NCBI GenBank assembly: GCA_964370605.1 | Contig: CAYJJX010000010.1 | Span: 16,357 to 80,356, forward strand | Direction of reading: 5' to 3' | Length of the DNA: 64,000 nucleotides | Source: CAYJBH01 sp964370605 | Lineage (GTDB): Bacteria > Bacillota > Clostridia > Oscillospirales > Ruminococcaceae | In this document: positions 17,488 to 26,040 of the stretch, in pieces | Position numbering within the stretch: the first letter of the stretch is position 1 | Layout: every line of letters starts with the position of its first letter | The notes under the pieces: generated by a model | Databases searched by the model: none | Seen by the model: only the letters and a program-made list of their open reading frames with translations | What the model was told of the DNA's origin: nothing | Made by a program: the position numbers and the translations under genes

Positions 17488-18551
17488 ACCTTTAAGACCC
17501 TCGCCAAACCTTGCATGTCATCGACAAAAATGATATTCTTCAATCGGCTTATCTCCTCTTCGTCAAAACCGTAGCCGTGAGTAATTCCAATAAACATGCA
17601 GCCGCATTTTGTTGCAGCGTCATAATCATAGTAGCTGTCACCGACCATGAGCGTCTCTTCCGGTGGAGCTTTAAGAGAGTTTAACACCGATTGAAGTATC
17701 TGAATTTTAGAAAGTTTGCCATCGTTGTCAAGTCCACAAATAACATCAAAATATTGCTCAAAGCCTATCTGAGAAACAAGCTTTTTTGAAATGTCGTCAC
17801 GTTTATAGGTGGCAACGCCAAGCTTATAACCTTTGTCCTTTAGTTTAACTAATAGATCTTGAGTTCCGGGGTATGGGGAACATTCGTATATTCCGTATTC
17901 AAGATTATGGTCGCGATAATCATTTGTTAACTGACTCAGCGTATCACCCTCAACTCCAAGTTCACGATGAAATGTGGTTGAAATTGGCAGTCCGATGCTA
18001 CGGTTGAGTGCTTCGCTTGAAAATTTGTCAAAGCCGTTTTTCGTCAAAGCAGTCTGTATCGAAGAAAAAATTCCGGGATGAGTCGCGAAAAGCGTGCCGT
18101 CAAGATCAAAGACTACGCAAGATACTTTTTTATTAATTTGTGGGGCTTTTTTCTTCATCGCCCAAAACTTCATAGCGAGGAAGTTAAATGGAACAGAGAA
18201 AAACAGCATTATTATCGGCGCAATAAACTCCGATATGAAAAGCTGTTCCACCAAAAGGAAAATTCCAAGCATGGTGACACCGTATGAAATACCGTAAACA
18301 ATGTAGGTTTTCAACACAGCAACTTTTTCCGGTTTTACAGAAAATACAAATTTTGTGTTTAGTAGATAGGATAACATAATGCCAAGTATCCAAGCAATGG
18401 TATTTGCTATAAGATAATTAATGCCCAACAAAACAAGCGAGGAATAGCAGAGGTAGTTGAACAAAGTGTTCATAACTCCCACTATTCCAAATCTGATGAA
18501 TTGTTTAATAAAGGTTATCAGATCCTTGATTTTCAGGTCTTTAGTGTTCAA
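17484..18551 (-). CDS. GtrA-like membrane domain fused to a HAD hydrolase
   Basis: 355 residues from a TTG start with AGGA upstream. Residues 15-132 form a four-segment GtrA-like domain (RFGIVGVMNTLFNYL and LSYLLNTKFVF), a family linked to moving undecaprenyl-linked sugars across the membrane. Residues 143-355 form a HAD phosphatase with VVFDLDGTLF (nucleophile D149, acid D151), a cap region and VGDSYYDYDAA near the C-terminus, closest in plan to phosphoglycolate phosphatases. Fusion of the two is unusual. It could link a dephosphorylation step to lipid-carrier sugar handling; that is inference. It sits between the RDD gene and the two-segment membrane protein. Confidence 0.85.
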   Translation of the reverse strand: MNTKDLKIKDLITFIKQFIRFGIVGVMNTLFNYLCYSSLVLLGINYLIANTIAWILGIMLSYLLNTKFVFSVKPEKVAVLKTYIVYGISYGVTMLGIFLLVEQLFISEFIAPIIMLFFSVPFNFLAMKFWAMKKKAPQINKKVSCVVFDLDGTLFATHPGIFSSIQTALTKNGFDKFSSEALNRSIGLPISTTFHRELGVEGDTLSQLTNDYRDHNLEYGIYECSPYPGTQDLLVKLKDKGYKLGVATYKRDDISKKLVSQIGFEQYFDVICGLDNDGKLSKIQILQSVLNSLKAPPEETLMVGDSYYDYDAATKCGCMFIGITHGYGFDEEEISRLKNIIFVDDMQGLARVLKV

Positions 18552-18563
18552 GTAAATTCTATC

Positions 18564-19016
18564 CTATATTACATTTCGTGCATAAAGATTTTGATATACT
18601 ACTCTGGTGTCACACAGTTTGTCCGCAAAGGTACAGTGTTCTTTGTCGACAATCAAAAAGATGTATCCGAGCGATAGAATGCCGTTTAGGAATCGCCCAA
18701 TTGTCTCTCGATAGAGTATATTCAACCAACCGGGACTGTCGGAACAGTCGATTACCTTCAGTTTGAAAAGTAGCTTGCCGGGTGTTGCTCCGAGCTTGTA
18801 GGTTGTGAAGGTGAAATATGCAACGCTAATAACACAATAGAAAATGTCTAGCGGACTGTATGAGAAAAAAATCGGGTTGGGCAACAAAAATGTTATGGCC
18901 AGCGTAGCGAGTGAAAAAACACTTCGCATCAACAAGATAATGATATTGTCAAGCGCAAAGGCCATCAGTCGCACCCAAAACCCACCTGTGACCGCAGGAT
19001 TTATTTTATAGTTCAT
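18564..19016 (-). CDS. RDD family membrane protein
   Basis: 150 residues from ATG 19016, which overlaps the SppA stop by 11 bases. A longer in-frame start at 19043 would lie further inside sppA. The RDD signature appears as GFWVRLMAFALDNIII near the N-terminus. A second conserved stretch, TPGKLLFKLKVID, is characteristic, and three hydrophobic segments are visible. The function of RDD proteins is poorly defined; some relate to transport. Pairing with SppA is common in Firmicutes and may reflect membrane quality control. Confidence 0.88.
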   Translation of the reverse strand: MNYKINPAVTGGFWVRLMAFALDNIIILLMRSVFSLATLAITFLLPNPIFFSYSPLDIFYCVISVAYFTFTTYKLGATPGKLLFKLKVIDCSDSPGWLNILYRETIGRFLNGILSLGYIFLIVDKEHCTFADKLCDTRVVYQNLYARNVI

Positions 19017-19980
19017 ACAAAATCTCCATAGGCTTTGCATCATTCAAGAGCTCTGTCAATATCTGCGATTCACTTTTTGGGAAAATGCTCTGTATCGTTG
19101 CAAAAAACTGATCAAAAAGCGGCATTTCTGAATCGTTGGGATAATAATATACGTCGTATCCCGTCTCTTCTTTTATAAGATTTATTGTTTCGTCAAAGTT
19201 AGCGATTCCATCAACAAGTCCGTTGTTCAGCGCTTGATTTGCGGTATATATTCTGCCGTCGGCAAGTTCCAAGACCTCTTGTCGGCTCATGTCGCGGCCA
19301 TTCATTACTACCTCAATGAAATATTCAAAAAATTCGTCCACCAACCCTTGGTAGACAGCATCTTCTTCGCTGCGATGTTCCGGCGCAACAATTCCTTTAA
19401 GATCGCCGGAGGCATAGTTTCGTTGTTCGATTCCAAGTTTTTCATAGAGACCGGTGTAGTCGGTGATGGAAAGGGTGACTCCGATCGAGCCGGTAATCGC
19501 GTTGCGATTCATGACAATTTTGTCGGTAGCACAGGCGGCGTAATAACCTGCCGAAGCGCCGACAGAGTGAATATAACTATAAATCGGTCGGCCGGTCAAC
19601 TCCTTGTATTCCATCAATGCGGCGTGAAGTTCGTCGCCAACCTGTGACACACCACCGCCGGTATCAAGATAGAGGAGAATCCCTTTGTTGTTTTGATCTG
19701 CGGCCATTTCTTCTATTTGAGCAATGGTCGCCTGATGCATATATGCTCCGGAAAGCCGTGTCTCAAAAGTATCGGCAAGATCACTCATCGAACCCACTAC
19801 ATATAAAATCGCAATATCTTCACCGTATGTGTTAACGGTATCGCCGAGAACGTCGGTTGTATCGTAATCAAATACACTCCAAAAATCTTGCATAATATAT
19901 GCACTGACAACACCGCTGATTGAAATTATCAAAAAGAGTACCGCTGCCAGTACGATGCCCCAAGTCTTTTTACTGTTCAT
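19006..19980 (-). CDS. sppA: Signal peptide peptidase SppA
   Basis: 324 residues with one N-terminal membrane anchor at about 7-29. The catalytic Ser is likely S143 in SVGASAGYYAA, and the general base is likely K195 in SGDLKGI; both are SppA features. LYLDTGGG fits the fold. It would cut remnant signal peptides at the outer face of the membrane. Length fits the short Gram-positive form of the enzyme. AGGGGAA lies upstream of the start, and the gene follows the glycosyltransferase gene by 30 bases in the same operon. Confidence 0.92.
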   Translation of the reverse strand: MNSKKTWGIVLAAVLFLIISISGVVSAYIMQDFWSVFDYDTTDVLGDTVNTYGEDIAILYVVGSMSDLADTFETRLSGAYMHQATIAQIEEMAADQNNKGILLYLDTGGGVSQVGDELHAALMEYKELTGRPIYSYIHSVGASAGYYAACATDKIVMNRNAITGSIGVTLSITDYTGLYEKLGIEQRNYASGDLKGIVAPEHRSEEDAVYQGLVDEFFEYFIEVVMNGRDMSRQEVLELADGRIYTANQALNNGLVDGIANFDETINLIKEETGYDVYYYPNDSEMPLFDQFFATIQSIFPKSESQILTELLNDAKPMEILYEL

Positions 19981-20010
19981 TAAAAATTCCCCTAAATTAT
20001 TGTGAGTAAG

Positions 20011-21231
20011 CTATTTTTTGTTGAAAAGTCCGCCTTTTTTCTTTTGAGCGTTATATTTGGAAATAGCAATGTTATATACATTCAAAATACGTTCAGCAAA
20101 AACCGATTCGTTGTATATTCGGCTACTATCGGTGACTGATTTTCTCAATTCGGCACGTTGTTTGTCGCTGTTTGCGGCATATCGGTCAATCAATTTGCAG
20201 AACTCTTCTTGAGTCTCGAAAATATCTCCGGTAACACCGGTAGTGACCTGACCGACATTGAAACGGTCGAGTCGTTGGAAGACATAAAGGCCGGCTGCTG
20301 TCGCCTCATAGATCGTGATAGAATTTGTCTCAGAGGTGGAGGCGGTACAGAAGAGATCACAGGCGTTATAATATGCACTTACACCACTGTATTCCACTCT
20401 TCCGACAAAAATGATTCGATCAGCAATCTCAGTTTTTGCCGCATATTCTTTCAGTTTTGTGCTCTCCGGTCCGTCGCCGATGATGACAAACTTATAACGC
20501 GGCTTGTCTTTGCAAGCGGCGACAAAAAGATCAATCATGACATCGATGCTTTTCTCAAAGCCCAGTCTTCCGACATAGAGAAGTGAAATGTCATTTTCAC
20601 CAAGTCCGATATGCTCTTTAGCACGCATGACCGATTCTGCCGAGTTGCTCTCGGGCAAAAAGTCACGAGTAGCAGCGGTGTTTGGAACAAGATTGATATG
20701 CTTTGTCATACCAACGCCCCTGAGATAACGTACCACCTTGTCAGAAGGCACTGTGATCTCGGTCGCACGATTGCATATTGACTTGAGGTAGCGGTGCGCC
20801 GCCGGACGTAATACCTTGTCGAAGTTTTTTTCAAGTGGTTTTGGAGTTACATATTTAAAATAATCTTCATACATAGTATGAAGGGTATATACCATCGGTA
20901 TCTTCAACCATTTTGCCGCTTGCATACCAAGCATACCGATACTAAATTCGGTATGAACATGGATAAGATCCGGCTCAAAGTCCGCGATTCTGGCATAAGA
21001 TCGGAGATTCAACGGATTGGTAACACCGTAACCGTATATTTTCTTGAGTGGAATGGAAGAACAGTACATAACCCCTTGAATCTCTTCTTTTGGTCGCTTG
21101 TTTTTTGGACATGCAGCAACAATGAGTACCTCATGGCCGTTACGTTCCAGTTCATCTTTCAAAATTTTTACATAGGTGACAACGCCGCTGATGTACGGCA
21201 AATAACCTTCGGTGAATATTGCGATTCGCAT
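20011..21231 (-). CDS. Glycosyltransferase family 4
   Basis: 406 residues from ATG 21231, with AGGGGGA about 9 bases upstream; a TTG two codons earlier is less likely. The N-terminus MRIAIFTEGYLPYISGVVTYV and the C-terminal donor-binding motif SETNSITIYEA (two Glu residues seven apart) mark a retaining GT4 enzyme. The overall plan resembles diacylglycerol glucosyltransferases of Gram-positive bacteria, so it may make a glycolipid or lipoteichoic acid anchor. The acceptor is not certain. It is the first gene of a minus-strand operon that ends at 14477. Confidence 0.9.
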   Translation of the reverse strand: MRIAIFTEGYLPYISGVVTYVKILKDELERNGHEVLIVAACPKNKRPKEEIQGVMYCSSIPLKKIYGYGVTNPLNLRSYARIADFEPDLIHVHTEFSIGMLGMQAAKWLKIPMVYTLHTMYEDYFKYVTPKPLEKNFDKVLRPAAHRYLKSICNRATEITVPSDKVVRYLRGVGMTKHINLVPNTAATRDFLPESNSAESVMRAKEHIGLGENDISLLYVGRLGFEKSIDVMIDLFVAACKDKPRYKFVIIGDGPESTKLKEYAAKTEIADRIIFVGRVEYSGVSAYYNACDLFCTASTSETNSITIYEATAAGLYVFQRLDRFNVGQVTTGVTGDIFETQEEFCKLIDRYAANSDKQRAELRKSVTDSSRIYNESVFAERILNVYNIAISKYNAQKKKGGLFNKK

Positions 21232-21326
21232 AAACAACAGTCCCCCTAAAACTTCAGTTTACTACGCTTATAAGCAGTATAAAATAAATAACAGTGTTTT
21301 ATTGCCTAAACCAGTATACGAAGTTA

Positions 21327-21355
21327 ATTATACAATATTATACCGTGAAAGTAAA
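21327..21355 (-). promoter_or_regulatory. Promoter of the GT4 operon
   Basis: On the minus strand TTTACT (21355-21350) and TATAAT (21332-21327) are 17 bases apart, about 96 bases before the start of the glycosyltransferase. The rest of the 21238-21516 gap holds the divergent hprK promoter and no gene that I can see. Confidence 0.65.
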
Positions 21356-21448
21356 CCCATAAAATAATCTATTTTATGCGCCCTGTCAAGACATTCCTGC
21401 CTTTAGAACGATAAACAAAACAAAAGAACAACAAAAGATGGATTAGTG

Positions 21449-21477
21449 TTGCAATCGCCCTTGATTTTTGGTACAAT
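21449..21477 (+). promoter_or_regulatory. Promoter of hprK
   Basis: TTGCAA (21449-21454) and TACAAT (21472-21477) are 17 bases apart, 39 bases before the hprK start. Confidence 0.7.
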
Positions 21478-21516
21478 AATTATAGAAATAAATACTAGCT
21501 TTGAAAGGGAAAACAA

Positions 21517-22437
21517 ATGGCACAGTTTACAGTTTCACTCGAAAGATTGGTATCGCTTTTGCACCTTGAGGTGGAATATGCTCCGGCACCACTTTCCGAG
21601 ATTATGGTGTCAACACTGGACGTCAACCGTCCCGGTTTGTTGCTTGCCGGTTTTGATGCTTATTTTGATCCGACTCGCATACAAATATTAGGTCTTGCAG
21701 AGTTTGCATATCTCAATCAACTAACAAAAGCAAAGCGTAAAAAACAACTCGACTTTTTGTTTGCTGCCGCTCCTGTTGCTGTAATCATTTCCCGTTACCT
21801 TGAGATCGACAGTCAAATTCGATTGGCCGCAAAAAGAGCCAAGGTTCCGCTGCTTCGTTCTCACGAGAACACATCAGAACTTGCCAGTGCCGTAATTTCC
21901 ATTCTTGCGGTAGAGCTTGCACCCAGGATCACTCGTCATGGCGTGTTGGTGGAGGTATATGGTGAGGGTATATTGATGCTGGGCGAATCTGGCGTCGGTA
22001 AGAGTGAGACTGCAATTGAGCTGGTAAAACGCGGTCATCGCCTGATTGCCGATGATGCTGTGGAACTACGCCGAGTGTCTAATCGTACTATTGTCGGTCG
22101 CTCACCGGAGAATATTCGCCACTTTGTTGAGATGCGCGGTGTCGGCATCATCAATGTTGCGAGAGTTTTTGGATTTGGTGCTGTAAAAGAGACAGAAAAA
22201 GTTGATCTTATTGCCGAACTGGAAACATGGGAGCAGGGGAAATATTATTCTCAGACAGGACTTGAAACAAAGATGAAAGAGGTGCTTGGTGTTTCGATTC
22301 CGTCCTGTTTGATTCCGATTAGGCCGGGCCGTAATCTTGCCGTAATTTTGGAGGCCGCCGCCATTAACAATCGCCAAAAGAAAATGGGCTATAATGCTGC
22401 GAAAGAACTACTTGCAAACATGGGACTTGAAGAATAA
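21517..22437 (+). CDS. hprK: HPr kinase/phosphorylase
   Basis: 306 residues, the usual length. The P-loop GESGVGKS lies at 156-163, the catalytic His141 in RHGVLVEVYG, and the signature EMRGVGIINV follows. The enzyme adds or removes phosphate on Ser46 of HPr and so controls carbon catabolite repression in low-GC Gram-positive bacteria. It opens a plus-strand cluster with murB, rapZ, whiA and dnaE. The start is supported by GAAAGGG upstream. Confidence 0.96.
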   Translation: MAQFTVSLERLVSLLHLEVEYAPAPLSEIMVSTLDVNRPGLLLAGFDAYFDPTRIQILGLAEFAYLNQLTKAKRKKQLDFLFAAAPVAVIISRYLEIDSQIRLAAKRAKVPLLRSHENTSELASAVISILAVELAPRITRHGVLVEVYGEGILMLGESGVGKSETAIELVKRGHRLIADDAVELRRVSNRTIVGRSPENIRHFVEMRGVGIINVARVFGFGAVKETEKVDLIAELETWEQGKYYSQTGLETKMKEVLGVSIPSCLIPIRPGRNLAVILEAAAINNRQKKMGYNAAKELLANMGLEE

Positions 22438-22486
22438 TAATCAATCGTCCTGTTTGATACCCGAAAGGAATGTTAATAATAAAGAT

Positions 22487-23242
22487 ATGAATATAATAGC
22501 TGATTTGCATACACACACATTAGTGTCGCATCACGCATTTAATACCCTTACTGAGATGGCAAAAAGGGCACAGGAAAAAGCGCTCTTTATGATGGCTGTA
22601 ACCGACCATGGTCCCGACGTGCCGGACGGTGCACATCCGTGGTATTTTTATATGATAAATAATCTTCCCGATGTTATGGAAGGCATATTTGTCGTAAAGG
22701 GAGTCGAGGCAAATATAAATAGTCTTAGCGGCGGCCTTGATACCGACAAACTCTCGGATGCCAGGCTCAGTGAGTATATTATTGCCTCGATACACAGCAC
22801 ATTTTTTGGATCGCTTGATTATGATGAGGCGACAGAACTATGGTTGAATATTGCCAAAAGAGGGGACGTGGATGTTGCCGGCCATCCTGAGGAGGCACGG
22901 TTTGCCTTTGATTACGACAGGGTTACCAAGGCTTTTGCCGACAATAATGTAGTAGTAGAACTGAATGCGAACTCACCCAAGGTGCGCACCGGAAATGAAA
23001 AGAATGTTCGGGAGCTGCTTTTAGCTTGTAAAAAGAATAGCACCTCAATTGTCGTCAACAGTGATGCACATTCCATCTATACTGTCGGCGATTTTGATAG
23101 CGTCATGCACTATCTTGACGAGATGAATTTTCCGGAAGAACTGGTAGTCAACTCTTCAAAAGATCGACTGCTTGAAATGTTTAAGACACATAACTATGAG
23201 CTTTACAAACGTATTCTTGACTACGATACGGCATATATTTAG
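22487..23242 (+). CDS. PHP-domain metal-dependent hydrolase (YcdX type)
   Basis: 251 residues from ATG 22487, chosen because the PHP domain begins at once with ADLHTHT; the upstream AAAGGA is rather far away. Further PHP motifs are VTDHGPDV, GHPEEARF and NSDAHS, which supply His and Asp metal ligands. The family includes phosphatases and phosphoesterases. The substrate is unknown. The conserved neighbourhood with hprK and murB is seen in many Clostridia. A longer frame from 22394 would overlap hprK by 44 bases and is unlikely. Confidence 0.9.
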   Translation: MNIIADLHTHTLVSHHAFNTLTEMAKRAQEKALFMMAVTDHGPDVPDGAHPWYFYMINNLPDVMEGIFVVKGVEANINSLSGGLDTDKLSDARLSEYIIASIHSTFFGSLDYDEATELWLNIAKRGDVDVAGHPEEARFAFDYDRVTKAFADNNVVVELNANSPKVRTGNEKNVRELLLACKKNSTSIVVNSDAHSIYTVGDFDSVMHYLDEMNFPEELVVNSSKDRLLEMFKTHNYELYKRILDYDTAYI

Positions 23243-23277
23243 TAGTGTGTAATCGTTGCAACGTATTGGAGTTTTAG

Positions 23278-24180
23278 ATGGATTTTGCGCAAGCTTTAAA
23301 GAATGAAAACATATCCTTTGCCGTCGATGTATCATGTAAGACATTGTCAACCTTTAAGATTGGCGGAATTGCCGATTTTTTGATCGAACCTGCCGATAAA
23401 GAACAACTAAAAACAGCCTTGTTTTTAGCAGACAGGATGTGTGTTCGGTATAAGGTAATCGGGTGCGGCAGCAATCTTTTGTTCTCTGACAAAGGATATC
23501 GTGGAGCTCTAATCAGAATCAAACCACCCTTTTCCGGTTGTGAACTTATCGATCATGAGACGGTTCGGGTTTATGCAGGGGAGCGCCTTTCTCGCCTTTG
23601 CACCTTTGCCGCTCAGCACTCTCTTTCGGGTCTTGAGTTCGCCTTCGGTATACCCGGTTCTCTCGGCGGTGCAGTTTATATGAATGCAGGTGCCTACGGC
23701 GGCGAGATGAGCGATGTTCTTGTCGGTGCCGAGGTGTTGACTGTCGAGCGTCAGTTTGAATATCGAACGACAAACCAACTCGAGCTAAGCTATCGACATA
23801 GCGCCCTTTGCGACAACAATGAATTGCTTATATATGCCGATTTGAAACTTAAACAAGGCAACATGGTTGAGATTGAAAAACGAATGTCTGAGCTTATCGC
23901 TGCTCGTAACGAAAAACAGCCTCTCAACCTTCCAAGTGCAGGTAGCACCTTTAAAAGACCGATAGGTGGCTATGCCTCGGCATTGATAGATGAGTGTGGA
24001 CTCAAAGGTTTTGCTGTAGGCGGCGCGGCCGTGAGTAAGAAACATGCCGGCTTTGTTGTGAATGTCGGCGATGCAACATGTATCGATGTATTGACACTCT
24101 GTGATGAGATAAAGAGAATTGTACTGGAAAAAAAAGGCATCAATTTAGAACTTGAAGTTGCAGCGATACCGGAACAATAG
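23278..24180 (+). CDS. murB: UDP-N-acetylenolpyruvoylglucosamine reductase
   Basis: 300 residues. FAD-binding motifs KIGGIADF and VIGCGSNLLF lie near the N-terminus, GIPGSLGGAVYMNAGAYGGE follows, the catalytic Ser is in AGSTFKRP, and a late Glu is in LELEVAAIPE. It makes UDP-N-acetylmuramic acid in the second step of peptidoglycan precursor synthesis, in the cytoplasm. Length and the absence of the extra loop fit the type II (Gram-positive) enzyme. TTGGAG lies upstream of the ATG. Confidence 0.96.
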   Translation: MDFAQALKNENISFAVDVSCKTLSTFKIGGIADFLIEPADKEQLKTALFLADRMCVRYKVIGCGSNLLFSDKGYRGALIRIKPPFSGCELIDHETVRVYAGERLSRLCTFAAQHSLSGLEFAFGIPGSLGGAVYMNAGAYGGEMSDVLVGAEVLTVERQFEYRTTNQLELSYRHSALCDNNELLIYADLKLKQGNMVEIEKRMSELIAARNEKQPLNLPSAGSTFKRPIGGYASALIDECGLKGFAVGGAAVSKKHAGFVVNVGDATCIDVLTLCDEIKRIVLEKKGINLELEVAAIPEQ

Positions 24181-24301
24181 GGTAGGATCGGTATTGTTAG
24201 ACTCATTCACATTTGTATGTGATGCTAAAGAAATATTACTATGTACAAGAAATTGACAAATATCCAGGTAAAATAAAACGCAGAAAGGAATGGACGTCAA
24301 T

Positions 24302-25177
24302 ATGGCCAAGCGGGAACTATTGCTTGTAACAGGTCTTTCGGGAGCCGGAAAATCACTTGCTATGCGTGCGCTGGAGGATATCGGTTATTACTGTATTGAT
24401 AACCTTCCGGCCGATATGTTGTTACAATTTATTAAGTCAGCGGAGCAACGCACAAGTTATCTTGATAAACTTGCCGTTACGGTTGATGTCAGAAGCGGAG
24501 ACGATTTCAACGAAATATCACAGCTGCTTGATAATAAGCCGAGTCACCTGAACGTAAAATTGATGTTTTTAGACTCAGACGACAGAATATTAGCGCACAG
24601 ATATAAAGAAACACGTCGCTCACACCCGTTGACCATCCGTAAAAAATTGAGTACCGAACAGGCGCTCAAAGAGGAGCGAAAGCTGCTGGGACCGCTATAT
24701 GGCGTTGCGGACTTTGTCATCGACAGCGGACTGCTTAGCCCTGCTGTACTTCGAGAGCGGATTGCAATGCTGTTTACCGAGTCACTCGGAGATATCATGC
24801 CGATCAATTTAATGTCGTTTGGCTTCAAGTTTGGTATTCCAACAGATGCAGATCTCGTGTTCGATGTTCGATGTCTTCCAAATCCCTATTATCTGCCGGC
24901 ACTTAGATATAAAACCGGAGAGGATTCAGAGGTTTATGACTATGTATTTAGTTTTGATGCCGCACATGAACTTTTTGGGCGACTATCCGAATTGCTGGAC
25001 TATTCAATGCCGCTTTATATTAAAGAAGGTAAGAGCAGTCTGACCATCGCGATCGGCTGTACCGGCGGCAAACATCGCAGTGTATCTTTTGTAAGGCGCA
25101 TGAAAGAACATCTCGATGAGGGAAAGTACAATACATTTGCCTTTCATCGTGACATAACAAGGGGTGTTAAACCATAG
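24302..25177 (+). CDS. rapZ: RNase adapter/nucleotide-binding protein RapZ (YvcJ)
   Basis: 291 residues from ATG 24302. An ATG at 24290 touches the AAAGGA site and is too close to it to be used. The P-loop GLSGAGKS is at 11-18, YYCIDNLPADML follows, and the C-terminal domain carries DVRCLPNPYY and GCTGGKHRS. Homologues bind nucleotides and, in enterobacteria, guide RNase E to a small RNA; in Firmicutes the role is less clear. In most Firmicutes yvcK follows rapZ, but here the next gene is a PspC protein. Confidence 0.95.
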   Translation: MAKRELLLVTGLSGAGKSLAMRALEDIGYYCIDNLPADMLLQFIKSAEQRTSYLDKLAVTVDVRSGDDFNEISQLLDNKPSHLNVKLMFLDSDDRILAHRYKETRRSHPLTIRKKLSTEQALKEERKLLGPLYGVADFVIDSGLLSPAVLRERIAMLFTESLGDIMPINLMSFGFKFGIPTDADLVFDVRCLPNPYYLPALRYKTGEDSEVYDYVFSFDAAHELFGRLSELLDYSMPLYIKEGKSSLTIAIGCTGGKHRSVSFVRRMKEHLDEGKYNTFAFHRDITRGVKP

Positions 25178-25198
25178 AGAAAGAAAGGAATCAATTAA

Positions 25199-25381
25199 AT
25201 GCAAAAAAAACTATTTCGTTCGCAAAACAGAGTGTTCGCAGGGGTTTGTGGGGGAATTGCGGAATATTTTGACCTCGACCCGACTCTTATTCGTGTCGGT
25301 TTTGTATTGCTTAGTATTTTTGGAGGTTCTGGATTGCTTGCCTACATAATTGCGGCAATCATCATACCGAACGCCGAATAG
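25199..25381 (+). CDS. PspC domain protein
   Basis: 60 residues, essentially one PspC domain: basic N-terminus, GVCGGIAEYFDLDPTLIR, then a hydrophobic segment with a Gly-rich turn and the end IIIPNAE. PspC proteins sit in the membrane and sense envelope stress in other bacteria. It occupies the place between rapZ and whiA where yvcK is usually found. AAAGGA lies upstream. Confidence 0.9.
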   Translation: MQKKLFRSQNRVFAGVCGGIAEYFDLDPTLIRVGFVLLSIFGGSGLLAYIIAAIIIPNAE

Positions 25382-25395
25382 GGACAAATTGAGGA

Positions 25396-25992
25396 ATGAG
25401 TTTTAACAATTCGGTTAAATCAGAGATTGAAAATCATTTACGGCGCGGCACGCAAGAACAGGAGCTTGCCGTACTGTTTTTGTCGTGTGGATTTATCAGT
25501 GATCCTCAAAAAGAGTATCGCCTCGAGTTTCATACCGCAAAACATACACCTACGCAGCAGCTGCTAAAAACATTGGCCGGCAGAGACATTGTTGCGCATA
25601 GTGTTATGCGGCATGGCAGATTTGTGGTATACATTACCGCATCGGAACAGATCGAAGATCTTCTGACCATGATGGGAGCTCAGAACAGTGCTCTTGAAAT
25701 GATGAATGTGAAGATTGAAAAGGACATTCACAATAATTCAAACCGTATTGCAAATTGTGAGATAGCAAATGCGGAGCGCATTGCTAAGACGAATGCGATT
25801 TTGCACCGTGCCGTCGAATTGCTCAAAGAAAACGGTGTCACCTTGCCGGATCAGCTCATAGAGGCGGCAGAGCTTGTCTATAACTATCCCGAGATGAGCA
25901 TGTCAGAGATGGCTAAAGAGCTGAATCTCAGCAAGTCAGGGTTGTATCATCGTATGCAAAAACTCAAAACGCTTGCGGAACAATATAAGTAA
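25396..25992 (+). CDS. whiA: WhiA-like regulator, shortened
   Basis: 198 residues against roughly 300-320 for WhiA. The MSF start, a LAGLIDADG-like half (ELAVLFLSCGFISDP), the stretch MMGAQNSALEMMNVKIEKD, NRIANCEIANAERI and a C-terminal helix-turn-helix (SMSEMAKELNLSKSGLYHRM) all match WhiA. The first LAGLIDADG-like half and the linker, about 110 residues, are missing just after the N-terminal helix, with no frameshift seen. WhiA binds DNA and affects division or sporulation in Gram-positive bacteria. The position between rapZ and dnaE supports orthology. Confidence 0.85.
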   Translation: MSFNNSVKSEIENHLRRGTQEQELAVLFLSCGFISDPQKEYRLEFHTAKHTPTQQLLKTLAGRDIVAHSVMRHGRFVVYITASEQIEDLLTMMGAQNSALEMMNVKIEKDIHNNSNRIANCEIANAERIAKTNAILHRAVELLKENGVTLPDQLIEAAELVYNYPEMSMSEMAKELNLSKSGLYHRMQKLKTLAEQYK

Positions 25993-26040
25993 TAGAAATA
26001 TATTTGAAAATTATTTCCAAAAATAAGGAATGGTCATAAA

